A DNA stretch of 11,322 nt from contig JAHEEB010000051.1 in the NCBI GenBank assembly GCA_024640925.1, positions 1-11,322 on the forward strand, written 5' to 3'. Source of the stretch: Bacteroidota bacterium. Its GTDB lineage: Bacteria > Bacteroidota > Bacteroidia > Bacteroidales > UBA10428. Positions 1-7,642 of the stretch are shown one piece after another. The position numbers and the translations under genes are program-made. Under the pieces are notes generated by a model, which was not told the origin of the DNA, searched no databases, and was given only the letters and a program-made list of their open reading frames with translations. Positions within the stretch are counted from its first letter, which is position 1. The number at the start of each line of letters is the position of its first letter.

Positions 1-290
1 AGGGAAGCTTATTCGGAGGGTTCTTAAAAAACCTGGGCTCTGCCGAAAATATTGTTGCTCCAAATGCTTATATCGCTACCTCAGTTTTTGGTTTGGGTGA
101 AACAATCGGTCAACTGATTCGAATAGTACCAACTGTTTCATACACTTCCGGTAAGGTAATAGTAGCCCTTGAAGTAGAACAAAGTATTGTAGCCTATGGA
201 GCTATTGATTATTCCAATAAAGGTAAAATCATTAACACGAAAAATGTAAATGGAACCAGGGTAATGGCTACCATGTTTTATAATTTCTGA
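1..290 (+). CDS. C-terminal part of an outer-membrane beta-barrel (porin-like) protein, 5' end outside the window
   Basis: The frame is open from the window edge (first whole codon at base 3) to TGA at 288-290, giving about 95 residues. The visible part alternates polar and hydrophobic residues in short stretches separated by turns rich in Gly, Asn and Asp, as expected for barrel strands. It ends in an aromatic residue (MFYNF), the usual last-strand signature recognised by the BAM machinery. A stretch around IRIVPTVSYTSGKV followed by ALEVEQSIVAYG resembles the last strands of Bacteroidota porin-like proteins, as I remember that family. A TTG at 93 could be called as a start, but the reading frame is coherent upstream of it, so this is a truncated gene and not a 65-residue protein. 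A hairpin follows the stop codon. The exact substrate or family cannot be told from this fragment. Confidence 0.7.
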   Translation, partial: GSLFGGFLKNLGSAENIVAPNAYIATSVFGLGETIGQLIRIVPTVSYTSGKVIVALEVEQSIVAYGAIDYSNKGKIINTKNVNGTRVMATMFYNF

Positions 291-312
291 AATAATTAAT
301 TAAGAGTTGAAA

Positions 313-353
313 AAATGTTCCAGCGGGAAATGCAGCTGCGAACTGGAACATTT
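313..353 (+). terminator. Hairpin terminator after the porin-like gene
   Basis: A perfect 11-bp stem (AAATGTTCCAG at 313-323 pairing with CTGGAACATTT at 343-353) encloses a 19-base loop that itself contains the palindrome GCAGCTGC. It lies 22 bases after the stop codon and is preceded by an A-run. The T-tract after it is poor (TCTCTAGTT), so termination may be incomplete or Rho-assisted. Confidence 0.6.
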
Positions 354-409
354 CTCTAGTTCCGTTGTTGGAATATCTTAACTTTATTGGCTGATTTGAA
401 TCAATTAAA

Positions 410-1069
410 ATGGAACATAAATCAGCACTAATATTTGGTTCGACCGGATTGGTAGGAAGTTACCTGGTTGAAGAATTACTTAAAGACCCCGTTTATTCAA
501 CGATTAAACTTTTTGTAAGAAAACGTATAGGTTATAATAATTCCCGAATCGAAGAATTTATCATCGACTTTCAGAATCTGGATAAACACAAAGAACTAAT
601 TCAGGGTTCCGATGTTTATATTTGTCTGGGCACAACTATTAAGAAAGCAGGTAGTGTGGAGAATATGGATAGGGTAGATCACCTTTTACCAATGAGTATT
701 GCTAAAATTGCCTTATCCAACGGATCAAAGAAACTTGCTGTTGTCTCTTCTATCGGGGCGAGTAAAAACTCAAGGAATTATTACCTGAGTATTAAAGGAA
801 AAATGGAAGAAGATATTCTGAGTCTTGACTATCAGGCCATTGCAATTCTAAGACCTTCTCTTTTGGTAGGTAATAGAAAAGAAAAAAGGGTTTCGGAGAC
901 TATTAGCAAATATATGATGAAAGCCATTGGCCCTTTGTTCTTTGGAAAGATGCGTAAATACAGAGCTATTCAAGGCAAAACGGTTGCCCGTGCCATGATA
1001 AAAATCCTTAACGAAAAATCAGGAAAAGCAATTTTTGAATCGGATATGGTTCAGGAATTAGGGATGTGA
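410..1069 (+). CDS. NAD(P)-binding atypical short-chain dehydrogenase, TIP30/HTATIP2-like
   Basis: A 219-residue cytosolic Rossmann-fold protein. The N-terminal strand and glycine loop (ALIFGSTGLVGSYL, residues 6-19, GxxGxxG) bind the dinucleotide. Further blocks match what I recall of the TIP30/HTATIP2 branch of atypical SDRs: VYICLGTTIKKAG (69-81) followed by a VD pair, VVSSIGASKNS (111-121), a YxxxK pair at Tyr125/Lys129 (YLSIK) and RPSLLVGNRKEKR (148-160). The length is normal for the family. Bacterial members are widespread, but their substrates are mostly unknown, so no reaction is assigned. The ATG at 410 sits directly before the first strand and is the natural start. The gene stops 32 bases before the downstream reductase start and is probably co-transcribed with it. 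Confidence 0.8.
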   Translation: MEHKSALIFGSTGLVGSYLVEELLKDPVYSTIKLFVRKRIGYNNSRIEEFIIDFQNLDKHKELIQGSDVYICLGTTIKKAGSVENMDRVDHLLPMSIAKIALSNGSKKLAVVSSIGASKNSRNYYLSIKGKMEEDILSLDYQAIAILRPSLLVGNRKEKRVSETISKYMMKAIGPLFFGKMRKYRAIQGKTVARAMIKILNEKSGKAIFESDMVQELGM

Positions 1070-1101
1070 TTATTTTTGCAGATTCTTTTTTATGGATTAT
1101 T

Positions 1102-2016
1102 ATGAAACTCAAATATGCAATTGTTGGCACCGGTGCTCTGGGTGGTTTCTATGGCGGAAAACTGGCACATTCCGGACAGGATGTTCATTTCCTTTTTCAT
1201 AGCGATTATGAATTTGTAAAGGTTAATGGTTTAAAGATTGATTCTTTCAATGGAAGTTTTTTGGTAAAACCTGTAAATGCATACCAACAGGCAAACCAGA
1301 TGCCTGCTTGTGATGTAGTGTTAGTTTGCCTGAAAACCAATAATAATCAATTGTTAAGGGAGATATTACCTCCATTACTGCATAAAGATACAGTAATTGT
1401 CTTAGTGCAAAATGGGTTGGGAATCGAACAAGAATTATCAACACACTTTCCCAACAATTCAATAGCCGGAGGACTAGCATTTATCTGTTCTTCAAAAATA
1501 GGAACAGGTCACATTGCACATTATGATTTTGGGAGTATAAAGTTTGGTTCCTATCAGGGCGAAAATACAGAGAAATTAGAACAGGTTTGTAACGATTTGA
1601 AACAAGCTGGCATTAAGGCTGAGTTTTCACAAAACCTGAATGAAGCCCGATGGCAGAAGTTAGTATGGAATATTCCTTATAATGGGCTTACTGTAGTATT
1701 AAATACAACTACCGATCGCATGATGAAACAACCAGATTCGCGTCAGCTAATTTGGGAAATAATGATGGAAGTTGTTGAAGCTTCAAAATACTGTAGCACT
1801 GATGTAGGTGAAAATTTTGCTCATAAAATGATGTATATGACAGATAAAATGACGCCATATGCTCCCAGTATGAAAGTTGATTTTGATGCAAAGCGGCCCA
1901 TGGAAATTCAGGCTATTTATACTAATCCTATTCAAACTGCTTTGAAGGCCGGTTATAACATGAAAAAAGTTTCAATGCTGGAACAGCAATTGCACTTTAT
2001 TCAAAGCCTGTATTAG
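1102..2016 (+). CDS. panE: 2-dehydropantoate 2-reductase family protein (PanE/ApbA)
   Basis: A 304-residue NADPH-dependent reductase of the ketopantoate reductase family. The classic enzyme reduces 2-dehydropantoate to pantoate in pantothenate/CoA synthesis in the cytosol. The start is taken at ATG 1102 because the dinucleotide loop GTGALGG then lies at residues 9-15, as in the family. The open frame reaches back to a GTG at 1066 overlapping the previous stop, which would add 12 atypical residues. Visible family features are VCLKT with Lys78, VQNGLG (102-107), the catalytic lysine block RWQKLVWN (Lys186, Asn190), Asn194, and the C-terminal helix with Glu268 (PMEIQAI) corresponding to the conserved catalytic glutamate. 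Both key catalytic positions are therefore present. Paralogues of this family act on other 2-ketoacids, so the pantothenate role is likely but not proven. It ends 32 bases from the convergent DUF116 gene. Confidence 0.85.
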   Translation: MKLKYAIVGTGALGGFYGGKLAHSGQDVHFLFHSDYEFVKVNGLKIDSFNGSFLVKPVNAYQQANQMPACDVVLVCLKTNNNQLLREILPPLLHKDTVIVLVQNGLGIEQELSTHFPNNSIAGGLAFICSSKIGTGHIAHYDFGSIKFGSYQGENTEKLEQVCNDLKQAGIKAEFSQNLNEARWQKLVWNIPYNGLTVVLNTTTDRMMKQPDSRQLIWEIMMEVVEASKYCSTDVGENFAHKMMYMTDKMTPYAPSMKVDFDAKRPMEIQAIYTNPIQTALKAGYNMKKVSMLEQQLHFIQSLY

Positions 2017-2048
2017 ATGTTTAGAGGAGCTTTTGGCATTAGAATAAA

Positions 2049-3179
2049 CTATGCGGAAAGCTTGCCTTCGTCAATGCCATCAATAAAAATTCCCAATACC
2101 CTGAAAAGTTCATCATAGTCAATGTCTGTCGATATTCCATCGGCAGTCCAATGTTTCTTACAACCAGGTTTATTAAGCATAACACAGAGTGGTTTGATCC
2201 CTTTTTCCTGTAACATTAATCCTCCTGATAGCAAGCAAGACATGCAGGCTACACCAACAATACCGGTTCCTCTCAGTTGTTCATAATCAACTTTAAAAGT
2301 TGACTGGTGCAGGACAATCATGACATCAAATCCTTTCTTTTGTCCTGTTTGCCTTAGTTTATTGATATTGCAAATGTTATTACATCCGGAACATTGCAAA
2401 TATGCACCATCGTGCCTTGCCTGGCAGTTTCTTCCATTTTCCGGGCGCATACATCCAGGTACCATCACCTTTTTTATTGGCATCGAATCAAAAATCTCGC
2501 GGTTAATGTCGATCATCCACATAGCTGAAATGGCATTCAGGAAATATTCAGGTTTAGTTTTGGTTACCTGGAAATAATCTTCACGTCTCGGATCAATATT
2601 CACCTGCCTATTAAAAAACTCATTATTAAAATATTGACCAATATATTTTTGACTACCATCGATAAATAAATCGGTGAATAATAGCACCTTACAAATATCC
2701 GTGCTAAATTTTTTATCATTACAATCTGTCCAGTATTTGTGCCACTTCTCTAATATTGGTACTTCGTAGGCATATTCCCCGGTATTCTTTATATAATCAA
2801 TCAATTCTTTTAAATCATCTAATGAAAAATCAAGTGCAAAATCAATTTGCATATTTATTAATTCTTCAGAATCGAATAAAGGAGAAATGTTTTTTTCCTG
2901 GCAGACACCCTTACTGATTAAGTTTTCCCGGTAAAAGATACCCTTTTTACTATGACAATTGATGAAAACTCCAATAGTCAACAACTGAATCAGAGTTTCT
3001 TTTCTTTTAACTTCTGATTTAGCAGTGTGTTGCAGAGACATAGAAATTATTTCATCGAAATAAATGCTGGCGGTAGAAAAGATTTCCCAGGAAAATATTC
3101 TTAGCCTGGAATAGAATTCTTCTGTCTTTTCCCCATCAACACGATAAGGAACAAAATTGTTATTAAAATCATACTTCAT
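2049..3179 (-). CDS. Cysteine-rich DUF116-type protein with a long N-terminal extension
   Basis: A 376-residue protein with no signal peptide or membrane segment. The C-terminal part (about 235-372) has DUF116-like character: VPGC at 240-243, a cysteine cluster (Cys243, 252, 263, 266, 270, the last three as CSGCNNIC), then GIVGVACMSCLLSGGLML (Cys312, Cys315) and a closing block with Cys332 and PGCKKHW (Cys340). This spacing suggests metal or Fe-S binding, but that is inference. The function of DUF116 is not established; some members neighbour lipoate-ligase or radical-SAM genes, and none is seen here. Residues 1-200 are mostly helical-looking and low in motifs. To my recollection usual DUF116 proteins are about 200-270 residues, so this one carries extra N-terminal sequence. 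It is transcribed leftward from a divergent region shared with the PHP gene, with a promoter match at 3200-3230. Confidence 0.65.
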   Translation of the reverse strand: MKYDFNNNFVPYRVDGEKTEEFYSRLRIFSWEIFSTASIYFDEIISMSLQHTAKSEVKRKETLIQLLTIGVFINCHSKKGIFYRENLISKGVCQEKNISPLFDSEELINMQIDFALDFSLDDLKELIDYIKNTGEYAYEVPILEKWHKYWTDCNDKKFSTDICKVLLFTDLFIDGSQKYIGQYFNNEFFNRQVNIDPRREDYFQVTKTKPEYFLNAISAMWMIDINREIFDSMPIKKVMVPGCMRPENGRNCQARHDGAYLQCSGCNNICNINKLRQTGQKKGFDVMIVLHQSTFKVDYEQLRGTGIVGVACMSCLLSGGLMLQEKGIKPLCVMLNKPGCKKHWTADGISTDIDYDELFRVLGIFIDGIDEGKLSA

Positions 3180-3199
3180 GGATTCTATGGTTTCGGGGT

Positions 3200-3230
3200 T
3201 AAAAGTAGAATTTCTGACAGGATGGTGAAA
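3200..3230 (-). promoter_or_regulatory. Bacteroidota-type promoter for the DUF116 gene
   Basis: On the minus strand TTTC (3230-3227) is followed after exactly 19 bases by TACTTTTA (3207-3200). Each element has one mismatch to the TTTG / TAnnTTTG consensus. It lies 20 bases upstream of the ATG, giving a short leader. Confidence 0.4.
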
Positions 3231-3247
3231 AATATTTTCGGCGAATG

Positions 3248-3279
3248 GTTGTTTTAAGTCGGTAAGAGGACGATTTTTG
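3248..3279 (+). promoter_or_regulatory. Bacteroidota-type promoter for the PHP phosphatase gene
   Basis: GTTG (3248-3251), 20 bases, then GATTTTTG (3272-3279), with one mismatch to the consensus in each element. The element ends 22 bases before the ATG at 3302. Together with the leftward promoter it makes a compact divergent regulatory region of 122 bases. Confidence 0.4.
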
Positions 3280-3301
3280 TTGAAAATAAATCTTTATAGT
3301 T

Positions 3302-4162
3302 ATGCCCTGGATCAATTATCATAGTCATACTCATTATTGCGACGGGAACCATGCTCCCGGGAATTATATCCTGAAAGCAATGGAATTGGGATTGAAAGCC
3401 TATGGGTTTTCCTCACATGCACCAGTTAATTTTAAAACAGAATGGTGTATGAAGAACGATAAAATTCAGATGTATCTTGATGAGATTGCTGGGTTGAAAG
3501 AAAAGTATAAAAGTGAAATTGAAATCTACCTGGGACTAGAGATCGATTACATTCCTGGAATAGCAGGACGGATGAAACAATTGTTCGATAGAAAACTTGA
3601 CTTCTTTATTGGTTCCATTCATTTTGTCGACAGTTTTTTCGATGGCACACATTGGAATATTGATACATCAGCCGAATTATTCGAATCAGGATTGAAAAAT
3701 ATTTTTGGTGGTGATTTTCGGAAGGTAGCGGAACGTTTTTTTGATCTTAACCAACAAATGATTGAGGAGGATAAGCCCGATGTAATAGGCCATATGGATA
3801 AAATCAAAATGTTTAATACCAATGAAAGATACTTCCGTCAACGTGATAAGTGGTACAAAGACAGGGTTGAATACCTGCTTCAAATTATTAAGGAAAAAGG
3901 GACTATTGTTGAGGTAAATACGAGGGGATTTTATAGGTACAACCAGCTGGATTTGTATCCTTCCCAATGGATTATAGAGATGTTGGCTAAAAAAGACATA
4001 CCCATTGTCCTGAATTCAGATTCTCATAAACCAGAAGAAATAATTGCCGGATTTGAATATGCAGTTGAAAAACTTAAAAAAGCCCGGGTGAAATGTTTAT
4101 GGGCATTAATTGATAACAGATGGCAGTGTTTTGAATACAATCAGCAAGGCATTGTTTTATAA
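3302..4162 (+). CDS. PHP-domain phosphoesterase, histidinol-phosphatase (HisJ/HisK) family
   Basis: A 286-residue metal-dependent phosphoesterase with a complete PHP active site. It has His7/His9/His11 and Asp14 (HSHTHYCDG), His39 (SSHAP), Glu80 (GLEIDY), His107 (GSIHFVD), His164 (GHMDKIK), Glu204 (EVNTRG) and Asp240/His242 (NSDSHKPEEI). These residues normally hold three metal ions that hydrolyse L-histidinol phosphate to histidinol in histidine biosynthesis. The wording GSIHFVD, the EVNTRG block and the SDSH ending are typical of the histidinol-phosphatase branch and not of polymerase-type PHP domains. The length fits the family. No other his gene is nearby, and many Bacteroidota use HisB for this step, so another small phosphomonoester is possible. 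The stop codon overlaps the end of the convergent lipoprotein gene by 6 bases. Confidence 0.8.
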   Translation: MPWINYHSHTHYCDGNHAPGNYILKAMELGLKAYGFSSHAPVNFKTEWCMKNDKIQMYLDEIAGLKEKYKSEIEIYLGLEIDYIPGIAGRMKQLFDRKLDFFIGSIHFVDSFFDGTHWNIDTSAELFESGLKNIFGGDFRKVAERFFDLNQQMIEEDKPDVIGHMDKIKMFNTNERYFRQRDKWYKDRVEYLLQIIKEKGTIVEVNTRGFYRYNQLDLYPSQWIIEMLAKKDIPIVLNSDSHKPEEIIAGFEYAVEKLKKARVKCLWALIDNRWQCFEYNQQGIVL

Positions 4163-4639
4163 ACTACACTTCTCAACAATCATGCCTGCTTCATCATAAA
4201 TTATCCATTCCCCGGTTTTATGATTATTATCGTACAATCCTTTTTCTTTAATTACTCCAGTTGGATACCACGAAAAGTACTTACCAATGAGGCTATCATT
4301 TTTATATTGAACTTCAAATATCATATTTCCTTTCTCATCGAATCCTTTCCATTTACCATCGAGATTTCCGTTTGAATAATTACCACTGCGTTTAATTTTA
4401 CCATCTTTATAGTAACTAATTCGCGGTCCGTTAAGTAAGCCATCTTTAAATGTTAATTCTTCTTTGACAGTGGTCGTATTGATGAAATAGACAAAGCATT
4501 TACCAGTATAAGGTTTAATCTCATCTTTAAGATAAAAAATATCATCGGGTAGTTGATCCTCACTGATGATAATTTTTCTCTGGGAGCAAGAAACATTTAT
4601 ACAGACAATTGTACAGATGATATATAAATAAGATTTCAT
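4157..4639 (-). CDS. Predicted lipoprotein with MORN-type repeats (YwqK-like)
   Basis: A 160-residue protein. The N-terminus is a short charged start plus a hydrophobic stretch ending at Cys18 (INVSC), a relaxed lipobox, so it is probably a lipoprotein exported and anchored by lipid; Asn at -3 makes this less certain. From about residue 60 to 152 it has consecutive MORN_2-type repeats, each with G-x-W/Y and aromatic turns: GLLNGPRISYYKDGK, GNLDGKWKGFDEKGN, DSLIGKYFSWYPTGV, NHKTGEWIIYDEAGM. Such proteins are often annotated as YwqK-family antitoxins, but in Bacteroidota most are stand-alone surface proteins of unknown role, and no toxin gene is adjacent. It converges with the PHP gene with a 6-base overlap of the ends. 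Confidence 0.75.
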   Translation of the reverse strand: MKSYLYIICTIVCINVSCSQRKIIISEDQLPDDIFYLKDEIKPYTGKCFVYFINTTTVKEELTFKDGLLNGPRISYYKDGKIKRSGNYSNGNLDGKWKGFDEKGNMIFEVQYKNDSLIGKYFSWYPTGVIKEKGLYDNNHKTGEWIIYDEAGMIVEKCSL

Positions 4640-4979
4640 TTAAATTGATACTTGTTATAACTTTTTAACGCGGTGGGTGATTACAAGTTAAAAAATGTTG
4701 GTCAATGTATACTTTTTTAAGATGAATGAATATTCTTTCAGGATTAATGGGTTGACCTGAAAAAAGAGGATCACAAGAATAATCCCAAAATTGATAAACA
4801 GAAGACAAATTCGATATCAATTCGGATATAAAACTATTGAATTAGTGATAAACCAAAGATTATTAGGTCGATTTCAATTTTTCATAATTTTTGGTAAATT
4901 GATTTTGAAAATAACAGGATATACAAAACCACTAATGGTAATTTCCATATATCCTGTTAATTCTTTCGAGTGAAGAATA
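4640..4979. other. 340-base intergenic region between the lipoprotein gene and parC
   Basis: It is AT-rich and holds the 5' flank of the leftward lipoprotein gene and the 3' flank of the leftward parC gene. I see no good TAnnTTTG promoter for the lipoprotein gene. The parC terminator lies at 4912-4959. A weak 7-bp inverted repeat (TTTCAGG at 4736-4742, CCTGAAA at 4756-4762) has no T-tract. A 60-codon open frame on the plus strand from TTG 4791 has no recognisable protein character and runs through the terminator, so it is not called as a gene. Confidence 0.6.
4912..4959 (-). terminator. Terminator of the parE-parC operon
   Basis: A perfect 11-bp stem (TAACAGGATAT at 4912-4922, ATATCCTGTTA at 4949-4959) begins 21 bases after the parC stop. 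Read leftward it is followed by TTTTC. A second small stem (ACCA 4928-4931 with TGGT 4936-4939) sits in the loop. Confidence 0.65.
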
Positions 4980-7631
4980 TCAAAGGTTTAACGACATCTG
5001 TTCACCAGTATACTCGTCGTCAGGGTTAATGGGATTTCCAAGCTGGTCTGTTTCCCCTTCCGGTTCCTTATCATCAGAGGGTACATCATCAGTTTTTAAA
5101 GGTTCAAGTTCGATAACCCTCTTAACCGAATAATTCGACAAGCGTTTACCTTTAGCTTTAAAACCTTTTACAGCAATGAATTCATCAGCATCGATTTCTT
5201 CATCAGCACGGTCTTTATTCTTTCCGCCAAATTCTATTTTTAATCGTGCAAATCTGGTATCAGTGAGCATAACAAATTCACTTTCCGCATCTTCCGGAAG
5301 GAAAAATTGGAGCCTGTCACCTTCTTCAACCTCAAATCGTTTGATATAGTGATATTTCTGGTCTATATCGAAATAAACAACCGTATATATCTTGCCTGGA
5401 ATAAATTTCTCAAGTTTAATCAGTCCATCTTCAAAATGGGTGGCAATGTCTGGTTTATAAATACAATAATTACCCGTATTATAAAAAGCGATAATTCTGT
5501 CGTTCGACCGGAATTCGCCCAGGAATCGGCCTCTCTTATCGGTATTAAGCCTAACAACATCCTCGTCGAACCATATGTTCAGGCCACCAAGAGTAGAACT
5601 ACCTTCTTCTTTCAGTTCAATACGATGAATGGCGTAACGAGTGAGTATATTGCCCTGAGATGCTTTTCCTTTAATAGCCAGTTGGCTGAAATCGTAATCG
5701 ATATGAAGATTTCTTAAGCGAGGCCTTGGTTTTAAGGTAATTTTAAGAATCTCAGCCTCTCCATTCAGGTTTACAGAGAGGTGAAGGATTCTTGAATTTT
5801 CGGTTCCTTTTGTTAAATCATATTCCTTGTCTCTTGTCAGTCCGGAAATGGCACAGCGTTTGGCCATGATATCTCCGTTCAAACCATCGCGATAAACTAC
5901 ATTATAAATTGTTCTTTCGTCGTTGCGCTTAAAAACTGTAGCGTGGATGATTTCCTTGCCAACAAATGATTTATCGGAAACCTTAGTAATCAGGTATTTT
6001 CCATCACGTCTTATTACAATAATATCATCAATATCAGAGCAGTCACATACAAATTCTTCTTTTTTCAAGCCTGTTCCAATAAATCCTTCTTCACGGTTTA
6101 TATAAAGTTTTTCATTGGCTACAGCGACCTGTACGGCCTCAATTGTATCAAAATTTCTGATTTCGGTTTTACGTTCGCGACCTTTTCCGTATTTTTTCTT
6201 TATTTGTTTAAAATAGTTTATTGTATAAGGTACAATGTTTGCAAGATTATTTTTAACCTCTTCCATTTCTGCCTCAAGGGCTTTCAGAAATTCGTCGGCT
6301 TTAAGTACATTGTATTTTAAAATGCGTCCCATTTTAATCTCCAGCAATGTAGCAATATCATCTAATGTAATTTCGCGGCGGAATTTCTTTTTAAAGGGTA
6401 CGAAACATTCATCAAGAAAAGCCAAAGCATCTTCGCGACTGGCAGCATTTTCATAGCCAGGCTTTTTGTACATTCTTTCCTCTATAAAAATTCGTTCCAG
6501 CGATGATTTATGCCATTCCTCCCCTAATTCATTGAGCCTTATTTCCAACTCAAGTTTAAGTAGTTCCCGGGTTCTGTCGGCAGAGTGTTTCAGAATATTT
6601 GTAACGCCCAGGAAACAAGGCTTGTTGTTTTCTATAACACATGAATTTGGTGATATGGAAATCTCACAATCGGTAAAGGCGTATAAGGCATCGATAGTTA
6701 CATCGGGTGATATGCCAGGAGCCAGGTGAATAAGTATTTCTACATTTCCCGCTGTGTTATCATCAATTTTCCGGAGTTTAATTTTTTCTTTATCATTGGC
6801 CTTAACAATAGTATCGATAAGAGAAGAAGTAGTTCGGCCAAATGGAAGTTCCGTAATGGCCAGGGTTTTACTATCAATCTTATTGATACGCGCCCTCACA
6901 CGAATATTACCTCCTCTAACTCCATCGTTGTACCTGCTTACATCAACCATACCACCTGTTGGGAAGTCAGGATAGAGTTCAAACGATTTTCCTTCAAGGT
7001 ATGCCACACAGGCATCAATTAATTCATTGAAATTATGCGGAAGTATTTTAGAGGCAAGACCTACAGCAATACCTTCTACTCCTTGGGCAAGCAATAAAGG
7101 AAATTTTACCGGCAGTGTTATGGGTTCTTTGTTCCTTCCATCGTAAGAAGACTTCCACTTTGTCGTTTTCGGGTTGAAAACAATATCAAGGGCAAGTTTT
7201 GTTAACCGGGCTTCAATGTAACGTGGTGCAGCAGCGCCATCTCCCGTGTGAATGTTACCCCAGTTACCCTGTGTATCTACCAAAAGATCTTTTTGTCCAA
7301 TCTGCACAAGCGCATCACCAATAGATGCATCGCCATGCGGGTGAAATTGCATGGTATGGCCTATGATATTTGCCACTTTATTGTAACGTCCGTCATCAAG
7401 TCGACGCATCGAGTGCAATATACGTCTCTGAACAGGTTTTAGACCATCGTCTATATGAGGTACTGCCCTTTCTAATATTACATACGATGCATAATCCAAA
7501 AACCAGTCGCGGTACATCCCCGACAGTTTGGTAACATGTGTCGATTTATGGCGTTCGGTAATCTCCGATTCCTGCTTATTTTCTTCCTCTTCGTTACCTT
7601 CCGGTATAATTTCCAAATCATCCATATTCAT
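4980..7631 (-). CDS. parC: DNA topoisomerase IV subunit A (ParC)
   Basis: An 883-residue breakage-reunion subunit of topoisomerase IV, which with ParE decatenates and relaxes DNA using ATP. After an acidic N-terminal leader (1-30) comes the winged-helix/tower part: GLKPVQRRILHSM (63-75), the quinolone-determining loop FHPHGDASIGDAL (96-108), QGNWGNIHTGDGAAAPRY (121-138) with catalytic Tyr138 and Arg137. The tower and coiled-coil/C-gate run to about 495. A beta-pinwheel C-terminal domain spans about 500-845, ending in an acidic tail. No canonical gyrase GyrA-box (QRRGGKG type) is visible in the pinwheel, which supports topoisomerase IV over gyrase. The length is as expected for Bacteroidota ParC. 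Where E. coli ParC has Ser80, this protein has Ala102, with Asp106 at the second hotspot. It starts 11 bases after parE ends, in one operon. A second ATG two codons inside is an alternative start. Confidence 0.93.
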   Translation of the reverse strand: MNMDDLEIIPEGNEEEENKQESEITERHKSTHVTKLSGMYRDWFLDYASYVILERAVPHIDDGLKPVQRRILHSMRRLDDGRYNKVANIIGHTMQFHPHGDASIGDALVQIGQKDLLVDTQGNWGNIHTGDGAAAPRYIEARLTKLALDIVFNPKTTKWKSSYDGRNKEPITLPVKFPLLLAQGVEGIAVGLASKILPHNFNELIDACVAYLEGKSFELYPDFPTGGMVDVSRYNDGVRGGNIRVRARINKIDSKTLAITELPFGRTTSSLIDTIVKANDKEKIKLRKIDDNTAGNVEILIHLAPGISPDVTIDALYAFTDCEISISPNSCVIENNKPCFLGVTNILKHSADRTRELLKLELEIRLNELGEEWHKSSLERIFIEERMYKKPGYENAASREDALAFLDECFVPFKKKFRREITLDDIATLLEIKMGRILKYNVLKADEFLKALEAEMEEVKNNLANIVPYTINYFKQIKKKYGKGRERKTEIRNFDTIEAVQVAVANEKLYINREEGFIGTGLKKEEFVCDCSDIDDIIVIRRDGKYLITKVSDKSFVGKEIIHATVFKRNDERTIYNVVYRDGLNGDIMAKRCAISGLTRDKEYDLTKGTENSRILHLSVNLNGEAEILKITLKPRPRLRNLHIDYDFSQLAIKGKASQGNILTRYAIHRIELKEEGSSTLGGLNIWFDEDVVRLNTDKRGRFLGEFRSNDRIIAFYNTGNYCIYKPDIATHFEDGLIKLEKFIPGKIYTVVYFDIDQKYHYIKRFEVEEGDRLQFFLPEDAESEFVMLTDTRFARLKIEFGGKNKDRADEEIDADEFIAVKGFKAKGKRLSNYSVKRVIELEPLKTDDVPSDDKEPEGETDQLGNPINPDDEYTGEQMSLNL

Positions 7632-7642
7632 AAAACCAACAA

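Noticed and set aside
1066..1101. GTG start of the PanE-family gene overlapping the preceding stop codon
   Set aside because: It would add 12 residues before the nucleotide-binding strand, unlike the family; ATG 1102 places the glycine loop at the expected position.
4157..4639. YwqK-like gene as part of a toxin-antitoxin pair
   Set aside because: No small partner gene is adjacent on the same strand, and the MORN repeats with an export signal fit a surface lipoprotein.
4736..4762. Inverted repeat TTTCAGG/CCTGAAA as a terminator
   Set aside because: Only 7 bp with a 13-base loop and no T-tract on either strand, and no gene ends next to it.
4791..4973. 60-codon plus-strand open frame starting at TTG
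   Set aside because: It runs through the parC terminator hairpin, has no start signal, and lacks any recognisable protein features.
5307..5717. 136-codon plus-strand open frame antisense to parC
   Set aside because: It lies wholly within the well-supported parC pinwheel domain; its residues simply mirror the opposite strand's codons.
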